This document shows positions 36,078-44,411 of a stretch of 64,000 bases of DNA, piece by piece. The stretch comes from Caryophanales bacterium (GTDB taxonomy: Bacteria; Bacillota; Bacilli; Exiguobacteriales; Exiguobacteriaceae), in the NCBI GenBank assembly GCA_902363455.1, contig CABJAC010000001.1, forward strand, positions 62,001 to 126,000, given 5' to 3'. Below the pieces are notes generated by a model. The model was not told where the DNA came from. It saw only the letters and a program-made list of their open reading frames with translations, and made no database searches. The position numbers were made by a program, and so were the translations under genes. The first letter of the stretch is position 1, and every line of letters begins with the position of its first letter.

Positions 36078-37444
36078 AGTCGTTGTATACGAAGATTGTC
36101 GGATTGGTCTGTCTTGTTTTGCTGGGATCCGCGTTCATTGCCTTGCTGATCAGCAATATCTTGTACTACACCGTGCTGCAAGCCTCCTACAGCCAAAAGG
36201 TCGAAGAAGCGGTTGAGACATCGTTTGCCTATTACGAACGGCACGGGGACCGACGGGTCGATTCGTTTTACGAGATGCTCAGCGCAACCGGTTTTCAGCT
36301 GTACGTCGTCCCGGAATCCGGACAGGTGAAGCGGTACGGCAATGCCTTCCGTGATGAGTCGCTGGCACCCGGGGTCATTCAGTCTGTCCGGAATGGTCAA
36401 GTCTACCAAGGAATGCGGGACTATCCATTCCACTTGTTCCTGCTCGGTCTGTTTGACAACGAAGTCATCAATACGTACGGTGCGTCTTTAGAGACGGATA
36501 GCGGAACGGATGCTGTCTTCGTCCGGCCTGATTTGAGCCGGCAGATTCGTGAACTGCATCTGTTCGTCGGCGCCTTTCTCGTCTTACTCGTCTTGATCAG
36601 TTTCCTGTTGCTCGTCTTTTCAATCCGGTACCTCGTCCGTCCGATCAAACGATTGACGCAGGCGACCGAACAGATGACGGCCGGCGATTATACCGTGACC
36701 GTCGCGACGACCGGACAAGACGAAATCGGGGAATTGTCCCGCCGCTTTGACGAGATGGCACAAGCGGTCGCCCAATCGGACGCGGAACGAAAAACATTTG
36801 TCGCGAACGTCTCGCACGAATTTCAGTCACCGCTGACGACCATTCAGGGATATGCACGGCAACTTGAACGAACGGCGCAACCGGCCGATCAAGTGAAGCT
36901 GGCGACGATTGGTCAAGAGGCGACGCGAATGGCAGAATTGACCCGGCAATTGCTTGTACTGGCGCGGTTGGATGAAGGAAGCCGGATGACACGTCTGCCG
37001 GTCGATCTCGGTCAAGCGGTGGAAGCGACGTTGCAGACGCTTCGTTATCAGTTGGATGAACGCGGAGTGGCGGTTGCCTTGAACATTCCCGATCAGACGA
37101 TGATTCTTGCGAATGAGATGGCTCTTGAGCACATCTTCCACAATTTGATCCGCAATGCGCTTCATGTCTCGACTGATGGAGAAATGATTTCGATTCAAGC
37201 GGAGACGAACGAAAAAACAGTGACCGTCTTGATTCAAGATCAAGGACCTGGCATGACACCAGATATGATGGAGCAGGCATTTGAACGTTTTTATCAAGGA
37301 GATGCCTCGCGCGGCGCAACCGGAACGGGGCTCGGTCTGGCAATTGTTCAGGAAACCGTCCATCAGCTTCACGGAACGGTTCGAATCGAGTCTCAACCCG
37401 GAGTCGGAACGACGTTTATTTTGACGTTTCCACACGTCCGTTAG
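36074..37444 (+). CDS. hssS: Haem sensor histidine kinase HssS
   Basis: A 456-residue membrane kinase, almost the length of S. aureus HssS. Helices at about 8-30 and 160-182 flank the extracytoplasmic sensor; the pattern FRDESL..GQVYQGMRDYPF and LGLFDN..AVFVRPD parallels the S. aureus sensor. HAMP is at about 183-235, the phospho-His in ANVSHEFQSPLT, and the ATPase domain has N (NLIRNALHV), DQGPGM and GTGLGLAI. It should phosphorylate HssR when membrane haem is excessive. The ATG lies in an ATGA overlap with hssR. Confidence 0.9.
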   Translation: MKSLYTKIVGLVCLVLLGSAFIALLISNILYYTVLQASYSQKVEEAVETSFAYYERHGDRRVDSFYEMLSATGFQLYVVPESGQVKRYGNAFRDESLAPGVIQSVRNGQVYQGMRDYPFHLFLLGLFDNEVINTYGASLETDSGTDAVFVRPDLSRQIRELHLFVGAFLVLLVLISFLLLVFSIRYLVRPIKRLTQATEQMTAGDYTVTVATTGQDEIGELSRRFDEMAQAVAQSDAERKTFVANVSHEFQSPLTTIQGYARQLERTAQPADQVKLATIGQEATRMAELTRQLLVLARLDEGSRMTRLPVDLGQAVEATLQTLRYQLDERGVAVALNIPDQTMILANEMALEHIFHNLIRNALHVSTDGEMISIQAETNEKTVTVLIQDQGPGMTPDMMEQAFERFYQGDASRGATGTGLGLAIVQETVHQLHGTVRIESQPGVGTTFILTFPHVR

Positions 37445-37448
37445 GTTT

Positions 37449-37468
37449 GTTCATGTTCCGTTCATCTT
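37449..37468 (+). promoter_or_regulatory. HssR direct-repeat operator of hrtBA
   Basis: GTTCATGTT, two bases, GTTCATCTT: a nine-base direct repeat with the same design as the S. aureus hrt operator (GTTCATATT twice, two-base gap). It sits in the 71-base gap between hssS and hrtB. A -10-like TACGAT lies at 37476-37481 and no good -35 exists, as expected for an activated promoter. Confidence 0.82.
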
Positions 37469-37515
37469 CAGACCGTACGATGATCCTGTAGCGAAAGAAA
37501 CAGGAGGGATCAGGA

Positions 37516-38547
37516 ATGAAGATGGGATGGCGGGAATTGATTCGGATGAAACGGCGGTTTGCCTTGATGGCAGTCGTGACGACGTTGATTGTGCTGTTGA
37601 TTTTAATGATTTCCGGTTTGGCAGACGGATTGGCATACGATAATGGAGCGGTCGTCCGGAACTTACCGGTCGAGCAAGTGGCACTGAGTCAAGATGCGGA
37701 AGGGCAGCTGACACGTTCATTTTTAAAGTCGACGGATCAGCCGGACGGGACGGAAGCACTAGGTGTCCAAAGTATGGTGCTTGAGAAAAAGAATGGAACA
37801 AAAGACGATGTGACGGTGTTCGCCTCCCCGGCAGACACGGTCTACGGTCCACGTAAACTGGCGGATTTACAGCCGGGTCAAGTACTCGTGGATACTGAAT
37901 ATGCCAAACAAACCGGAACGAAGATCGGGGATACGATTACGGACTTCCGGACAAAGACGACGTTTGAAATCGTCGGGACCGTCAGCGACGGCCGATACAG
38001 CCATGCACCGGTTTTATGGACGACGCTTGAGACATGGGACATGTGGCAGGACAAGATGAAAACGAACTATGTCTCGGCTTTCCTCAGTCGCGATTCCATT
38101 CAGACGGATCTTGCGACGTATACGAAAAAACAAGTGGTCGAACAAGTTCCGGGGTATGCCGCGGAACAAAACTCGTTTCAGATGATGCGGATCGCCCTTG
38201 TGTTGATCGGTTCTTTAATCTTAACGGCGTTCTTCTATATCTTAACGATGCAGAAGATGAAGCAACTCGGGATTTTAAAAGCAATCGGTATCCGGACACG
38301 AACAATCGGGAAAGGACTTGTCCTGCAGGTGTTCGTCTTGACCGCAGCCTCGTTTTTGATCAGTCTGCTTGTCACTTGGACCATCAGTCAATTGCTGCCG
38401 GGTGACTTACCGTTCCGCTTTGAATGGGTGACCGGTTTCGGATACGGCGGCTTGATCATCGTAACGGCCTTGATCGGCGGATTGATTCCGTTACGAGCCT
38501 TAAGAAAATTGGAGCCGGCAGAGGCGATGGGAGGACTGACAGGATGA
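37516..38547 (+). CDS. hrtB: Haem exporter permease HrtB
   Basis: A 343-residue FtsX-like permease (S. aureus HrtB has about 350). One helix at about 15-37 is followed by a large extracytoplasmic domain, then three helices at the C-terminus. The AFFYILTMQKMKQLGILKAIGI segment and the LRKLEPAEAMGG ending are typical. It forms with HrtA the pump that removes haem from the membrane. AGGAGGGATCAGG precedes the ATG, and the hrtA ATG overlaps its stop. No lipoprotein or binding protein is encoded, consistent with an exporter. Confidence 0.9.
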   Translation: MKMGWRELIRMKRRFALMAVVTTLIVLLILMISGLADGLAYDNGAVVRNLPVEQVALSQDAEGQLTRSFLKSTDQPDGTEALGVQSMVLEKKNGTKDDVTVFASPADTVYGPRKLADLQPGQVLVDTEYAKQTGTKIGDTITDFRTKTTFEIVGTVSDGRYSHAPVLWTTLETWDMWQDKMKTNYVSAFLSRDSIQTDLATYTKKQVVEQVPGYAAEQNSFQMMRIALVLIGSLILTAFFYILTMQKMKQLGILKAIGIRTRTIGKGLVLQVFVLTAASFLISLLVTWTISQLLPGDLPFRFEWVTGFGYGGLIIVTALIGGLIPLRALRKLEPAEAMGGLTG

Positions 38548-39182
38548 TTAAACTGACACATATCGAACAAACGTATGGTGAGATGCGGATTTTACAGGAT
38601 GTTTCGTTTGAGGCGAAGACAGGGGAATTGATTGCGCTTGTCGGACCGAGCGGCAGCGGGAAAAGTACCTTATTGCAATTACTCGGCTTGTTACAAAGTC
38701 CCTCTGACGGAATGATTCAGTTTGACGGACGTCCGGTCGTGGATTCGTCCGATGAAGGGCGACGCCGGATGCGGCTCGAAGAAATCGGCTTCATCTTTCA
38801 GGAATCGCACCTCGTGCCTTTTTTGACGGCGGCGGAACAACTCGAACTCGTCGCGGAAGAAGCCGGACGGACGATTGATGCGGCAGCACAACTGGACGTG
38901 TTTGGATTACGGGACAGACGGAACCATTTGCCGCATGCCTTATCCGGCGGTGAGCGGCAACGTGTCGCGATTGCCCGCGCGCTCGTGAATGATCCGCGTC
39001 TCGTCTTGGCGGACGAACCGACGGCGAGTCTCGATTATGAAAATGCCCAGCTCGTCATGCAACTGTTGCAACAGCAGGCGCACGAACATGGAAAAACGGT
39101 TCTTGTCATCACGCATGACGAACGGATGCTGACATATTGTGACCGGATCTTACGGATGGAAGACGGTCGGGTGCTCGAATAA
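38544..39182 (+). CDS. hrtA: Haem exporter ATP-binding protein HrtA
   Basis: A 212-residue ABC ATPase partner of HrtB. Walker A GPSGSGKSTLL, signature ALSGGERQRVAIARAL, Walker B LVLADEPTASLD and His in VLVITHDERM are all canonical. It begins in an ATGA overlap with hrtB. The frame is open 40 codons upstream, but that stretch lies within hrtB and has no ribosome site. Order here is hrtB-hrtA, reversed from the divergent S. aureus layout, and all four genes read the same way. Confidence 0.9.
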   Translation: MIKLTHIEQTYGEMRILQDVSFEAKTGELIALVGPSGSGKSTLLQLLGLLQSPSDGMIQFDGRPVVDSSDEGRRRMRLEEIGFIFQESHLVPFLTAAEQLELVAEEAGRTIDAAAQLDVFGLRDRRNHLPHALSGGERQRVAIARALVNDPRLVLADEPTASLDYENAQLVMQLLQQQAHEHGKTVLVITHDERMLTYCDRILRMEDGRVLE

Positions 39183-39194
39183 AAAGAAGAGTGG

Positions 39195-39249
39195 ATGTCC
39201 TGCTTGGTTTGTTTTCATGTTTAAACAAACTGAGCAGGGCATTTTTTTT
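39195..39249 (+). terminator. Terminator of hrtBA
   Basis: ATGTCCTGCT pairs with AGCAGGGCAT and an inner GTTTGTTT/AAACAAAC stem extends it; eight T residues follow. Confidence 0.9.
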
Positions 39250-39250
39250 G

Positions 39251-39268
39251 GTATACTAGTCAGTATAC
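39251..39268 (+). promoter_or_regulatory. Palindrome at the promoter of the unrecognised gene at 39293
   Basis: GTATACTAGTCAGTATAC is a perfect seven-base inverted repeat with a four-base centre. It contains TATACT, a fair -10, and lies 25 bases before the start codon, directly after the hrtA terminator. It may be an operator, or two overlapping -10 elements. Confidence 0.4.
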
Positions 39269-39292
39269 GAATACGATGAGGTGGCAGGAACC

Positions 39293-40270
39293 ATGAATTT
39301 TTCTAAATTTATTCAGTCTGAACTCCAAGTGGTCAATACGGCACAGATCGCCAAGTGGTTGGAAGATAAAAGTTTGTCGAAGCGTGATTACAAGCGGTTG
39401 GCCGAAGACTTTAAAACAATCGTCATCATGGAAGAAGCCGGTTTTTATGAGCAAGCCGATACACGATTTTTACAATGGAAAAACGTCCCGTTGCCGGCTG
39501 AACTTTACCGTTACCGTCTGGCAATCGCCGGAAAAGTCGGAGGAAAACGATTGGCTCGAAGACGCCTTTCGACGTTCCCACCGGCATTAAAAAATCATCC
39601 GCAACTCAAGATATGGAAAAAAATGCTTCAGCTCAATCCGGTTTGGCTGGGTGGAATCGTGGTGGCGGGGATTGTCCTCCTCGGCGTCACGCAAATCGAT
39701 TTTTCGGAAGAAGCAGCGACGAAACAGCCGACGGAACAGGTAAATGTCGAGCAGAAGCTCGCTGCGTTGGAAAAAGAAGTCGAACAATTGAAAGAGAAAA
39801 ACGAAAAGCTGACGGCATCTGAAAAGAAGAAAGAGCAGCCGGATGCGCCAAAAGCGGAGGAACCGAAGGCGGAGGAACCAAAAGAGTCGGAAACAACGAC
39901 AAAAGATCCGAAACAGGCACTCGAACAAGCGGTCTCTTCCGTTCAGTCAAAAGACTATAAAGCAGCCAATCAATTATTGACGGGAAATGTCCTGACGAAC
40001 AAGGAAACGTCCGGTATGGCACGTTTCTATAAACTGATTGCGGACGGCAAGCTGAAAGAGACGAAACAAAGTGATTATGTCGCCTACCGGAACGATTTTC
40101 CGGATTCCGGTTACATGAGTGACGTATTGTGGATGCAGGCCGTATATGAACAAAAAAATAAAGTCGGGAACTACAAAGCGACACTGCAAGAATTGGCCAA
40201 ACAACCGGACAATGAATGGTCGTATGCCGCAAAAGCGATTTTAGAAGGAAAAAGTACACTTGGGGACTGA
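39293..40270 (+). CDS. Unrecognised single-pass membrane protein
   Basis: A 325-residue protein that I do not recognise. Residues 1-105 are soluble and helical (Lys/Arg rich near 85-100), with a single membrane helix at about 111-130 ([17 protein letters not shown]). After it comes a coiled coil ([19 protein letters not shown]), a low-complexity linker with repeated PKAEE, and a helical C-terminal part at about 200-320 that may form TPR-like hairpins. Basic residues before the helix suggest the N-terminus is cytoplasmic and the C-terminus outside. GAGGTGGCAGG precedes the ATG. It is a single gene with its own promoter, lying between hrtA and upp. Function unknown. Confidence 0.75.
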   Translation: MNFSKFIQSELQVVNTAQIAKWLEDKSLSKRDYKRLAEDFKTIVIMEEAGFYEQADTRFLQWKNVPLPAELYRYRLAIAGKVGGKRLARRRLSTFPPALKNHPQLKIWKKMLQLNPVWLGGIVVAGIVLLGVTQIDFSEEAATKQPTEQVNVEQKLAALEKEVEQLKEKNEKLTASEKKKEQPDAPKAEEPKAEEPKESETTTKDPKQALEQAVSSVQSKDYKAANQLLTGNVLTNKETSGMARFYKLIADGKLKETKQSDYVAYRNDFPDSGYMSDVLWMQAVYEQKNKVGNYKATLQELAKQPDNEWSYAAKAILEGKSTLGD

Positions 40271-40346
40271 TTCGCAGAAAACAGTTCCCAAGCAGTCGTC
40301 TTTTAGAGTACAATGCGAAAAGAGAATGGAGAGGAGATGCAAAACA

Positions 40347-40976
40347 ATGAGTAAAGTACATGTATTTGATCACCCATTGATTCAGCACAAGATGACGATC
40401 ATGCGTAAAGTCGAAACAGGAACGAAACAATTCCGGGAGCTTGTCGACGAAGTGGCTTCATTGATGGCATATGAACTCACGCGCGACCTTCCACTGACGG
40501 ACGTTGAAATCGAGACACCGGTCACGAAAACGACGCAAAAGATGATCGACGGCAAGAAACTGGGGATCGTTCCGATTCTTCGTGCCGGTCTTGGCATGGT
40601 CGACGGCATGCTTCGCATGATGCCGAACGTCAAAGTCGGACATATCGGTCTTTACCGTGATCCGGAGACACTTGAGCCGACAGAATACTATCTCAAATTA
40701 CCGACAGACGTCGCAGAACGTGATTTCGTCGTCGTCGATCCAATGCTTGCGACAGGCGGTTCTGCTGCCGACGCAATCTCCTCTTTGAAAAAACAGGGTG
40801 CACAAAGCATTAAGCTCGCTTGCCTCTGTGCAGCACCGGAAGGCGTCAAACGGATTCAGGAAGAACACCCGGATGTCGATATTTATCTCGCGGCACTGGA
40901 TGAGAAATTGAATGACCATGGTTACATCGTTCCTGGACTCGGGGATGCGGGTGACCGTCTGTTTGGTACAAAGTAA
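40347..40976 (+). CDS. upp: Uracil phosphoribosyltransferase
   Basis: It converts uracil and PRPP to UMP in pyrimidine salvage. The 209-residue protein carries the flexible loop region [12 protein letters not shown], the PRPP motif [13 protein letters not shown] and the uracil-binding [13 protein letters not shown] near the end. GAGGAGATG and the spacing fix the ATG at 40347; the frame is open further up in the previous gene. A terminator follows. Confidence 0.97.
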   Translation: MSKVHVFDHPLIQHKMTIMRKVETGTKQFRELVDEVASLMAYELTRDLPLTDVEIETPVTKTTQKMIDGKKLGIVPILRAGLGMVDGMLRMMPNVKVGHIGLYRDPETLEPTEYYLKLPTDVAERDFVVVDPMLATGGSAADAISSLKKQGAQSIKLACLCAAPEGVKRIQEEHPDVDIYLAALDEKLNDHGYIVPGLGDAGDRLFGTK

Positions 40977-40989
40977 TCGATCGACTGAG

Positions 40990-41021
40990 AGACGCTGCCT
41001 GTGAAGGGAGCGTCTTTTTTT
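40990..41021 (+). terminator. Terminator of upp
   Basis: AGACGCT pairs with GAGCGTCT across an eleven-base loop, followed by seven T residues. Confidence 0.8.
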
Positions 41022-41106
41022 CATTTTCAGTGAAGACGGGCGGGAACTGCGCGTCCGACAGGGAATATGTTTTAATAAGAAAAGAAGTAAAAAGGAGGAA
41101 ACTTGT

Positions 41107-42243
41107 ATGCCCATAAAAGTCATGCCGATTTTCGGCACCCGACCGGAAGCGATCAAGATGGCACCACTCGTCAACGTCTTAAAACAAAATCCTGCGTTTG
41201 ATGTTCATGTCACGATCACGGCGCAACACCGGGAAATGCTTGATCAAGTATTAGAGCTGTTTGAGATTACACCCGATCACGATTTGAATATCATGAAGCC
41301 CCGCCAAACGTTAGTCGATATCACGACGCGTGGTCTCGAAGGATTGGATGCCGTCATGAAAGAAGTCCAGCCCGATCTCGTGTTAGTCCACGGCGACACG
41401 ACGACGACGTTCGTCGGGAGTCTTGCGGCATATTACAACCAAATCGCCGTGGGTCATGTCGAAGCCGGACTCCGTACATACGATAAATATTCACCGTTCC
41501 CGGAAGAAGTGAACCGGCAGTTGACGTCGACCTTGGCTGACCTGCATTTCGCACCAACCGATCAGGCGGCAGCGAACCTCGCGTCAGAAAACCGGAAGAC
41601 GGGTGTCTACGTCACGGGCAATACGGCGATTGATGCCTTACAGACGACGGTCCAACCCGATTATGTCCATCCTGTGCTTGAGACGGTCGGAGACAGACGT
41701 CTTGTTTTAATGACGGCGCACCGGCGTGAAAATCAGGGCGTAAAAATGCATCAGATGTTCCGCGCGATCCGGCGTCTTGCAGATGATTACCCGGATATCC
41801 ATATCGTTTATCCCGTCCATTTAAATCCGGTTGTCCAAGAAGCAGCCAAGGATGTGTTCAAAGGGCACGACCGGATCACCTTGATTCCGCCGCTTGATGT
41901 CTTCGACTTCCATAACTTCGCCAGTCGGGCGCATCTGATTCTGACTGATTCCGGCGGTGTCCAGGAAGAAGCGCCGTCGCTTGGTATTCCGGTCCTCGTC
42001 TTACGCGATACAACGGAACGTCCGGAAGGCGTGACGGCAGGAACACTGAAACTCGCCGGTACGGACGAAGACACAATCTACCGTCTCGCGAGCGAGCTGC
42101 TGGACGATAAAGTCGCCTATGCGGAGATGGCACATGCCTCAAACCCATATGGGGACGGTCATGCCTCGGAACGAATTGCAGCGGCGATTTTAGAACATTT
42201 TAACCACAAAGCGACGTTTGAACCGTTTCAGGTAAACAACTGA
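41107..42243 (+). CDS. mnaA: UDP-N-acetylglucosamine 2-epimerase (non-hydrolysing)
   Basis: It interconverts UDP-GlcNAc and UDP-ManNAc, supplying ManNAc for teichoic-acid linkage units or other wall polymers. The 378-residue protein has FGTRPEAIKMAPL, the HVEAGLRTYDKYSPFPEE segment, HRREN and LILTDSGGVQEEAPSLG with VLRDTTERPEG. All are typical of WecB/MnaA. AAGGAGGAAAC precedes the ATG. It sits between upp and the atp operon, as in Bacillus relatives. Confidence 0.96.
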   Translation: MPIKVMPIFGTRPEAIKMAPLVNVLKQNPAFDVHVTITAQHREMLDQVLELFEITPDHDLNIMKPRQTLVDITTRGLEGLDAVMKEVQPDLVLVHGDTTTTFVGSLAAYYNQIAVGHVEAGLRTYDKYSPFPEEVNRQLTSTLADLHFAPTDQAAANLASENRKTGVYVTGNTAIDALQTTVQPDYVHPVLETVGDRRLVLMTAHRRENQGVKMHQMFRAIRRLADDYPDIHIVYPVHLNPVVQEAAKDVFKGHDRITLIPPLDVFDFHNFASRAHLILTDSGGVQEEAPSLGIPVLVLRDTTERPEGVTAGTLKLAGTDEDTIYRLASELLDDKVAYAEMAHASNPYGDGHASERIAAAILEHFNHKATFEPFQVNN

Positions 42244-42265
42244 ATGTCGTATGAACAGCCGAACC

Positions 42266-42317
42266 AAAAAACTCCCCGTTTCTCGCACTCCGGCAAGAGG
42301 TGCATGGAACGGGTGTT
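42266..42317 (-). terminator. Terminator of the pentapeptide-repeat gene
   Basis: On the minus strand ACACCCGTTCC..GCACCTC pairs with GAGTGC..AAACGGGGAGT, then a T-run. On the plus strand no T-run follows, so mnaA has no clear terminator of its own. Confidence 0.65.
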
Positions 42318-42327
42318 TCGCGTGTCG

Positions 42328-43116
42328 TTACGACCAGTGTGACGGTCGAAGCAATCGTTCCGGAAGACGTGTTCCGGCGTCTCCTTGAGCGGCATTGATT
42401 TGGGCCTGCGTTAAAAACAGGGCATCCGTCAGGTCGGCGCCCCGCAGATTACAATCACGCAAGTCGGCGCCGAGGAAATTGACGCCGCGTAATTGACAGT
42501 GCGACAGATTCGTTGCCAGTAAAAACCGTCCCCGAAGGCTGCAACCGGATAAATTCTGCCGGGAAACGTTTTTACCGATCCAGTCGTTTGGAAGTGTCCG
42601 CGGCTTTTTCCGGTACGGCGCTTGGACAAGTGTTTCGATTTGCGCGAGGAGCGGCAGGATCGTCGAGCGGAGATGGTCGACGTCGAGTGCGGCAAGTTCA
42701 GCCGGAGGTAACCCGGTCTTCACATTGAGTTCCTGGAGTTTTGTTTCCAAGGCATCATGAATTGAACGGGTTTCCGGTCGGATGCCGTCGGTGAGATACC
42801 ACATCATTTCCTGAAGGTGGACCATCTTCGGATAGAGGGTGTACATGAGTGGTTTCGTCGAATCGTCATAGACGCCTGAGAACGTCACTTGCGAAATCTG
42901 TTGACCGGCTCCGAAACAATCATAAACGGTGCACCCTTTATAGCCGCTTGGACGTAGTCGGTCATGAATCTTGCACCGGTAATCGGCATCGAGGTTCCGG
43001 CATGGGGTTGCTTCCGGCTTATCGTGTCCGAAGTCGCTGGATGCGGAAAATGCGAGCGCCGTGCAGCATAAGCCAAAACAGTCGGTGCACCGGACGCGAA
43101 AACGTTCTGTTTCCAT
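42328..43116 (-). CDS. Cys-rich (YkgJ-like) and pentapeptide-repeat fusion protein
   Basis: A 262-residue protein in two parts. Residues 1-75 carry a cluster of cysteines (CTDCFGLCC, PCRNL, CKIH, GCTVYDCFG) like the YkgJ-type zinc or iron-sulphur domains. The middle (about 80-170) is helical. From about 180, pentapeptide repeats run as NLSGCSLRGRF, NLSHCQLRGVNF, DLRDCNLRGADL, giving the A(D/N)LXX pattern expected of a right-handed quadrilateral beta-helix. Such helices can mimic DNA, but this one is short (about ten repeats). AAGGAAGTG precedes the ATG. Function unknown; it is a lone gene convergent with mnaA. Confidence 0.8.
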   Translation of the reverse strand: METERFRVRCTDCFGLCCTALAFSASSDFGHDKPEATPCRNLDADYRCKIHDRLRPSGYKGCTVYDCFGAGQQISQVTFSGVYDDSTKPLMYTLYPKMVHLQEMMWYLTDGIRPETRSIHDALETKLQELNVKTGLPPAELAALDVDHLRSTILPLLAQIETLVQAPYRKKPRTLPNDWIGKNVSRQNLSGCSLRGRFLLATNLSHCQLRGVNFLGADLRDCNLRGADLTDALFLTQAQINAAQGDAGTRLPERLLRPSHWS

Positions 43117-43801
43117 TTTTTCACTTCCTTCTGATGTTCTGTCTTCTTTTTTACCATAACGATCCGTCTGTCGACAATCGTCCGAAAACGTTATTGTTGA
43201 AATGAATTAACCGGACGACCGATAGGGCAACTCATCTAAAAAAAGCGTGAGAATCAAAACAGTCGGATGAAATGTATGGTTTTTGTTAAAAAATCAACTG
43301 CCGGATGACCTCAAAACGATGAAATCAGATCTGACATTTTGGGCTGTGACAAGGCACACACGAGATGAATTGGAAATCGTCTGCGGTCTTTGTTACAAAC
43401 AGATGTCAGAGGCGTTTTTCCGTCCCGAAACGAAAGCGTTTACAATTGTGAATAAAAATTGTTTTTTCACAAAATCGACACAAATCAAATTTAGGCGGCT
43501 TGTTTCTCATTACAAAACACGATATAACGTTACTGTTCAATGGTTTTGTTCACCTAGTGAACCATCTCGATAAACGTTGATAGCACTACATATTTTCTTC
43601 ACATCTTCGTGAAAAGAGTGGCACGGGATACCTCTGTGAAAACCTTATCAATTGTTGATATACAATGGTTTCGACGGTCCATTTTAATTGTGAATTCATT
43701 TGACTATGAAATGGTTCTCATTGTATTCTTGACTAGTATGAAAATCCGCAAATTGTGGGAAAGAAAAAGAACTCACAACTGGGAAAAGGGGGTCGTCTCT
43801 A
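43117..43801. other. Gene-free region upstream of the atp operon
   Basis: This is 685 bases without a credible gene. It holds an imperfectly spaced inverted repeat TTGTGAA..TTCACAA (43446-43472), a palindrome GTTCACCTAGTGAAC (43548-43562) and a further TTGTGAA (43688-43694). A TTGACT at 43700 with TGTATT 16 bases on is one of several weak promoter candidates. An open 96-codon frame at 43283-43573 has no ribosome site and no coding feel. Confidence 0.55.
43446..43472. promoter_or_regulatory. Inverted repeat upstream of atpZ
   Basis: TTGTGAA and TTCACAA are perfect inverted seven-base arms separated by 13 bases. The arms equal Rex half-sites, but Rex sites normally have a four-base gap, so the assignment is open. 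Confidence 0.35.
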
Positions 43802-44020
43802 GTGCGCCAAAAAGGGCTCGCGACGAGTATGGTTATGGCCTCGCAAATTTCGACGGCACTGGCCGCACCGATCGTCATCGGCTTTCTTGTTGGGAACTAT
43901 GGGGAACAGCAGGACTGGTGGCAAAAAATGGGGGCGACGTTTGCAGTGTTCATCGGGATTTTCATCGGCATTCTCTGCATGATCGCAATGATCAGGCACT
44001 TGTTAGGAGACAAGACATGA
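43802..44020 (+). CDS. atpZ: AtpZ-type membrane protein of the ATP synthase operon
   Basis: A 72-residue protein with two predicted helices (about 9-30 and 42-65), divided by GNYGEQQDWWQKMGA. The pattern (short, two helices, directly before atpI) fits the AtpZ/F0F1 AtpZ-like family found in Firmicutes operons and linked to magnesium or calcium handling and synthase assembly. It starts with GTG at 43802, after AAAAGGGGGT. The next gene starts in an ATGA overlap with its stop, so the two are coupled. Confidence 0.82.
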   Translation: MRQKGLATSMVMASQISTALAAPIVIGFLVGNYGEQQDWWQKMGATFAVFIGIFIGILCMIAMIRHLLGDKT

Positions 44021-44403
44021 ACATCATCCTTCAAGATGCGTTGTATCGTGCGTACTTAAGATGGTTCGGACTCTATTATGGAATCCTTGCCGTCCTGTTA
44101 CTTGTCGGTTATCCGAGTGATCCAGTGATTTATGGGCTGGCATTAGGTGGGGCAGGTAGCTTCATGATTCTGACGCTGCAACGATTAAGCGTCGATCGAA
44201 TGTATCGTGTAATCGAACGTGGGCGCAAGCCGATGTCTCGAGGGACCGTATCACGTATGGCGGTCGCGGTACTTTGTGTGATGATCGGTTTGAAGTACGA
44301 AACCGAATTGTCATTAACTGCGGTGGTAATAGGCCTTCTCGCCGGCCACGTCATACAATTTTGTGAGTATTTCACTCACGAACTTAAGCGGGAAAAGAGG
44401 TGA
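44017..44403 (+). CDS. atpI: ATP synthase protein I
   Basis: A 128-residue protein with four predicted membrane helices, the small AtpI chaperone that helps assemble the c-ring. The body has LRWFGLYYGILAVLLLVGY and LSLTAVVIGLLAGHVIQFCEYF; the C-terminus is basic. The ATG at 44017 overlaps the atpZ stop. The frame extends far upstream but that part overlaps the atpZ gene in another frame and has no ribosome site. AtpI sequences diverge quickly, so the call rests mainly on place, topology and length. Confidence 0.85.
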   Translation: MNIILQDALYRAYLRWFGLYYGILAVLLLVGYPSDPVIYGLALGGAGSFMILTLQRLSVDRMYRVIERGRKPMSRGTVSRMAVAVLCVMIGLKYETELSLTAVVIGLLAGHVIQFCEYFTHELKREKR

Positions 44404-44411
44404 ATAGTCAA

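Noticed and set aside
43345..43360. Fnr/Crp-like site TGTGACAAGGCACACA
   Set aside because: The right half should be TCACA/TCACT and has a mismatch; more than 430 bases from the gene with no promoter beside it.
43283..43573. Open 96-codon frame in the atp leader
   Set aside because: It starts with TTG and has no ribosome site; its amino acid make-up (Cys- and Phe-rich, no recognisable motif) fits chance, so I treat the region as non-coding.
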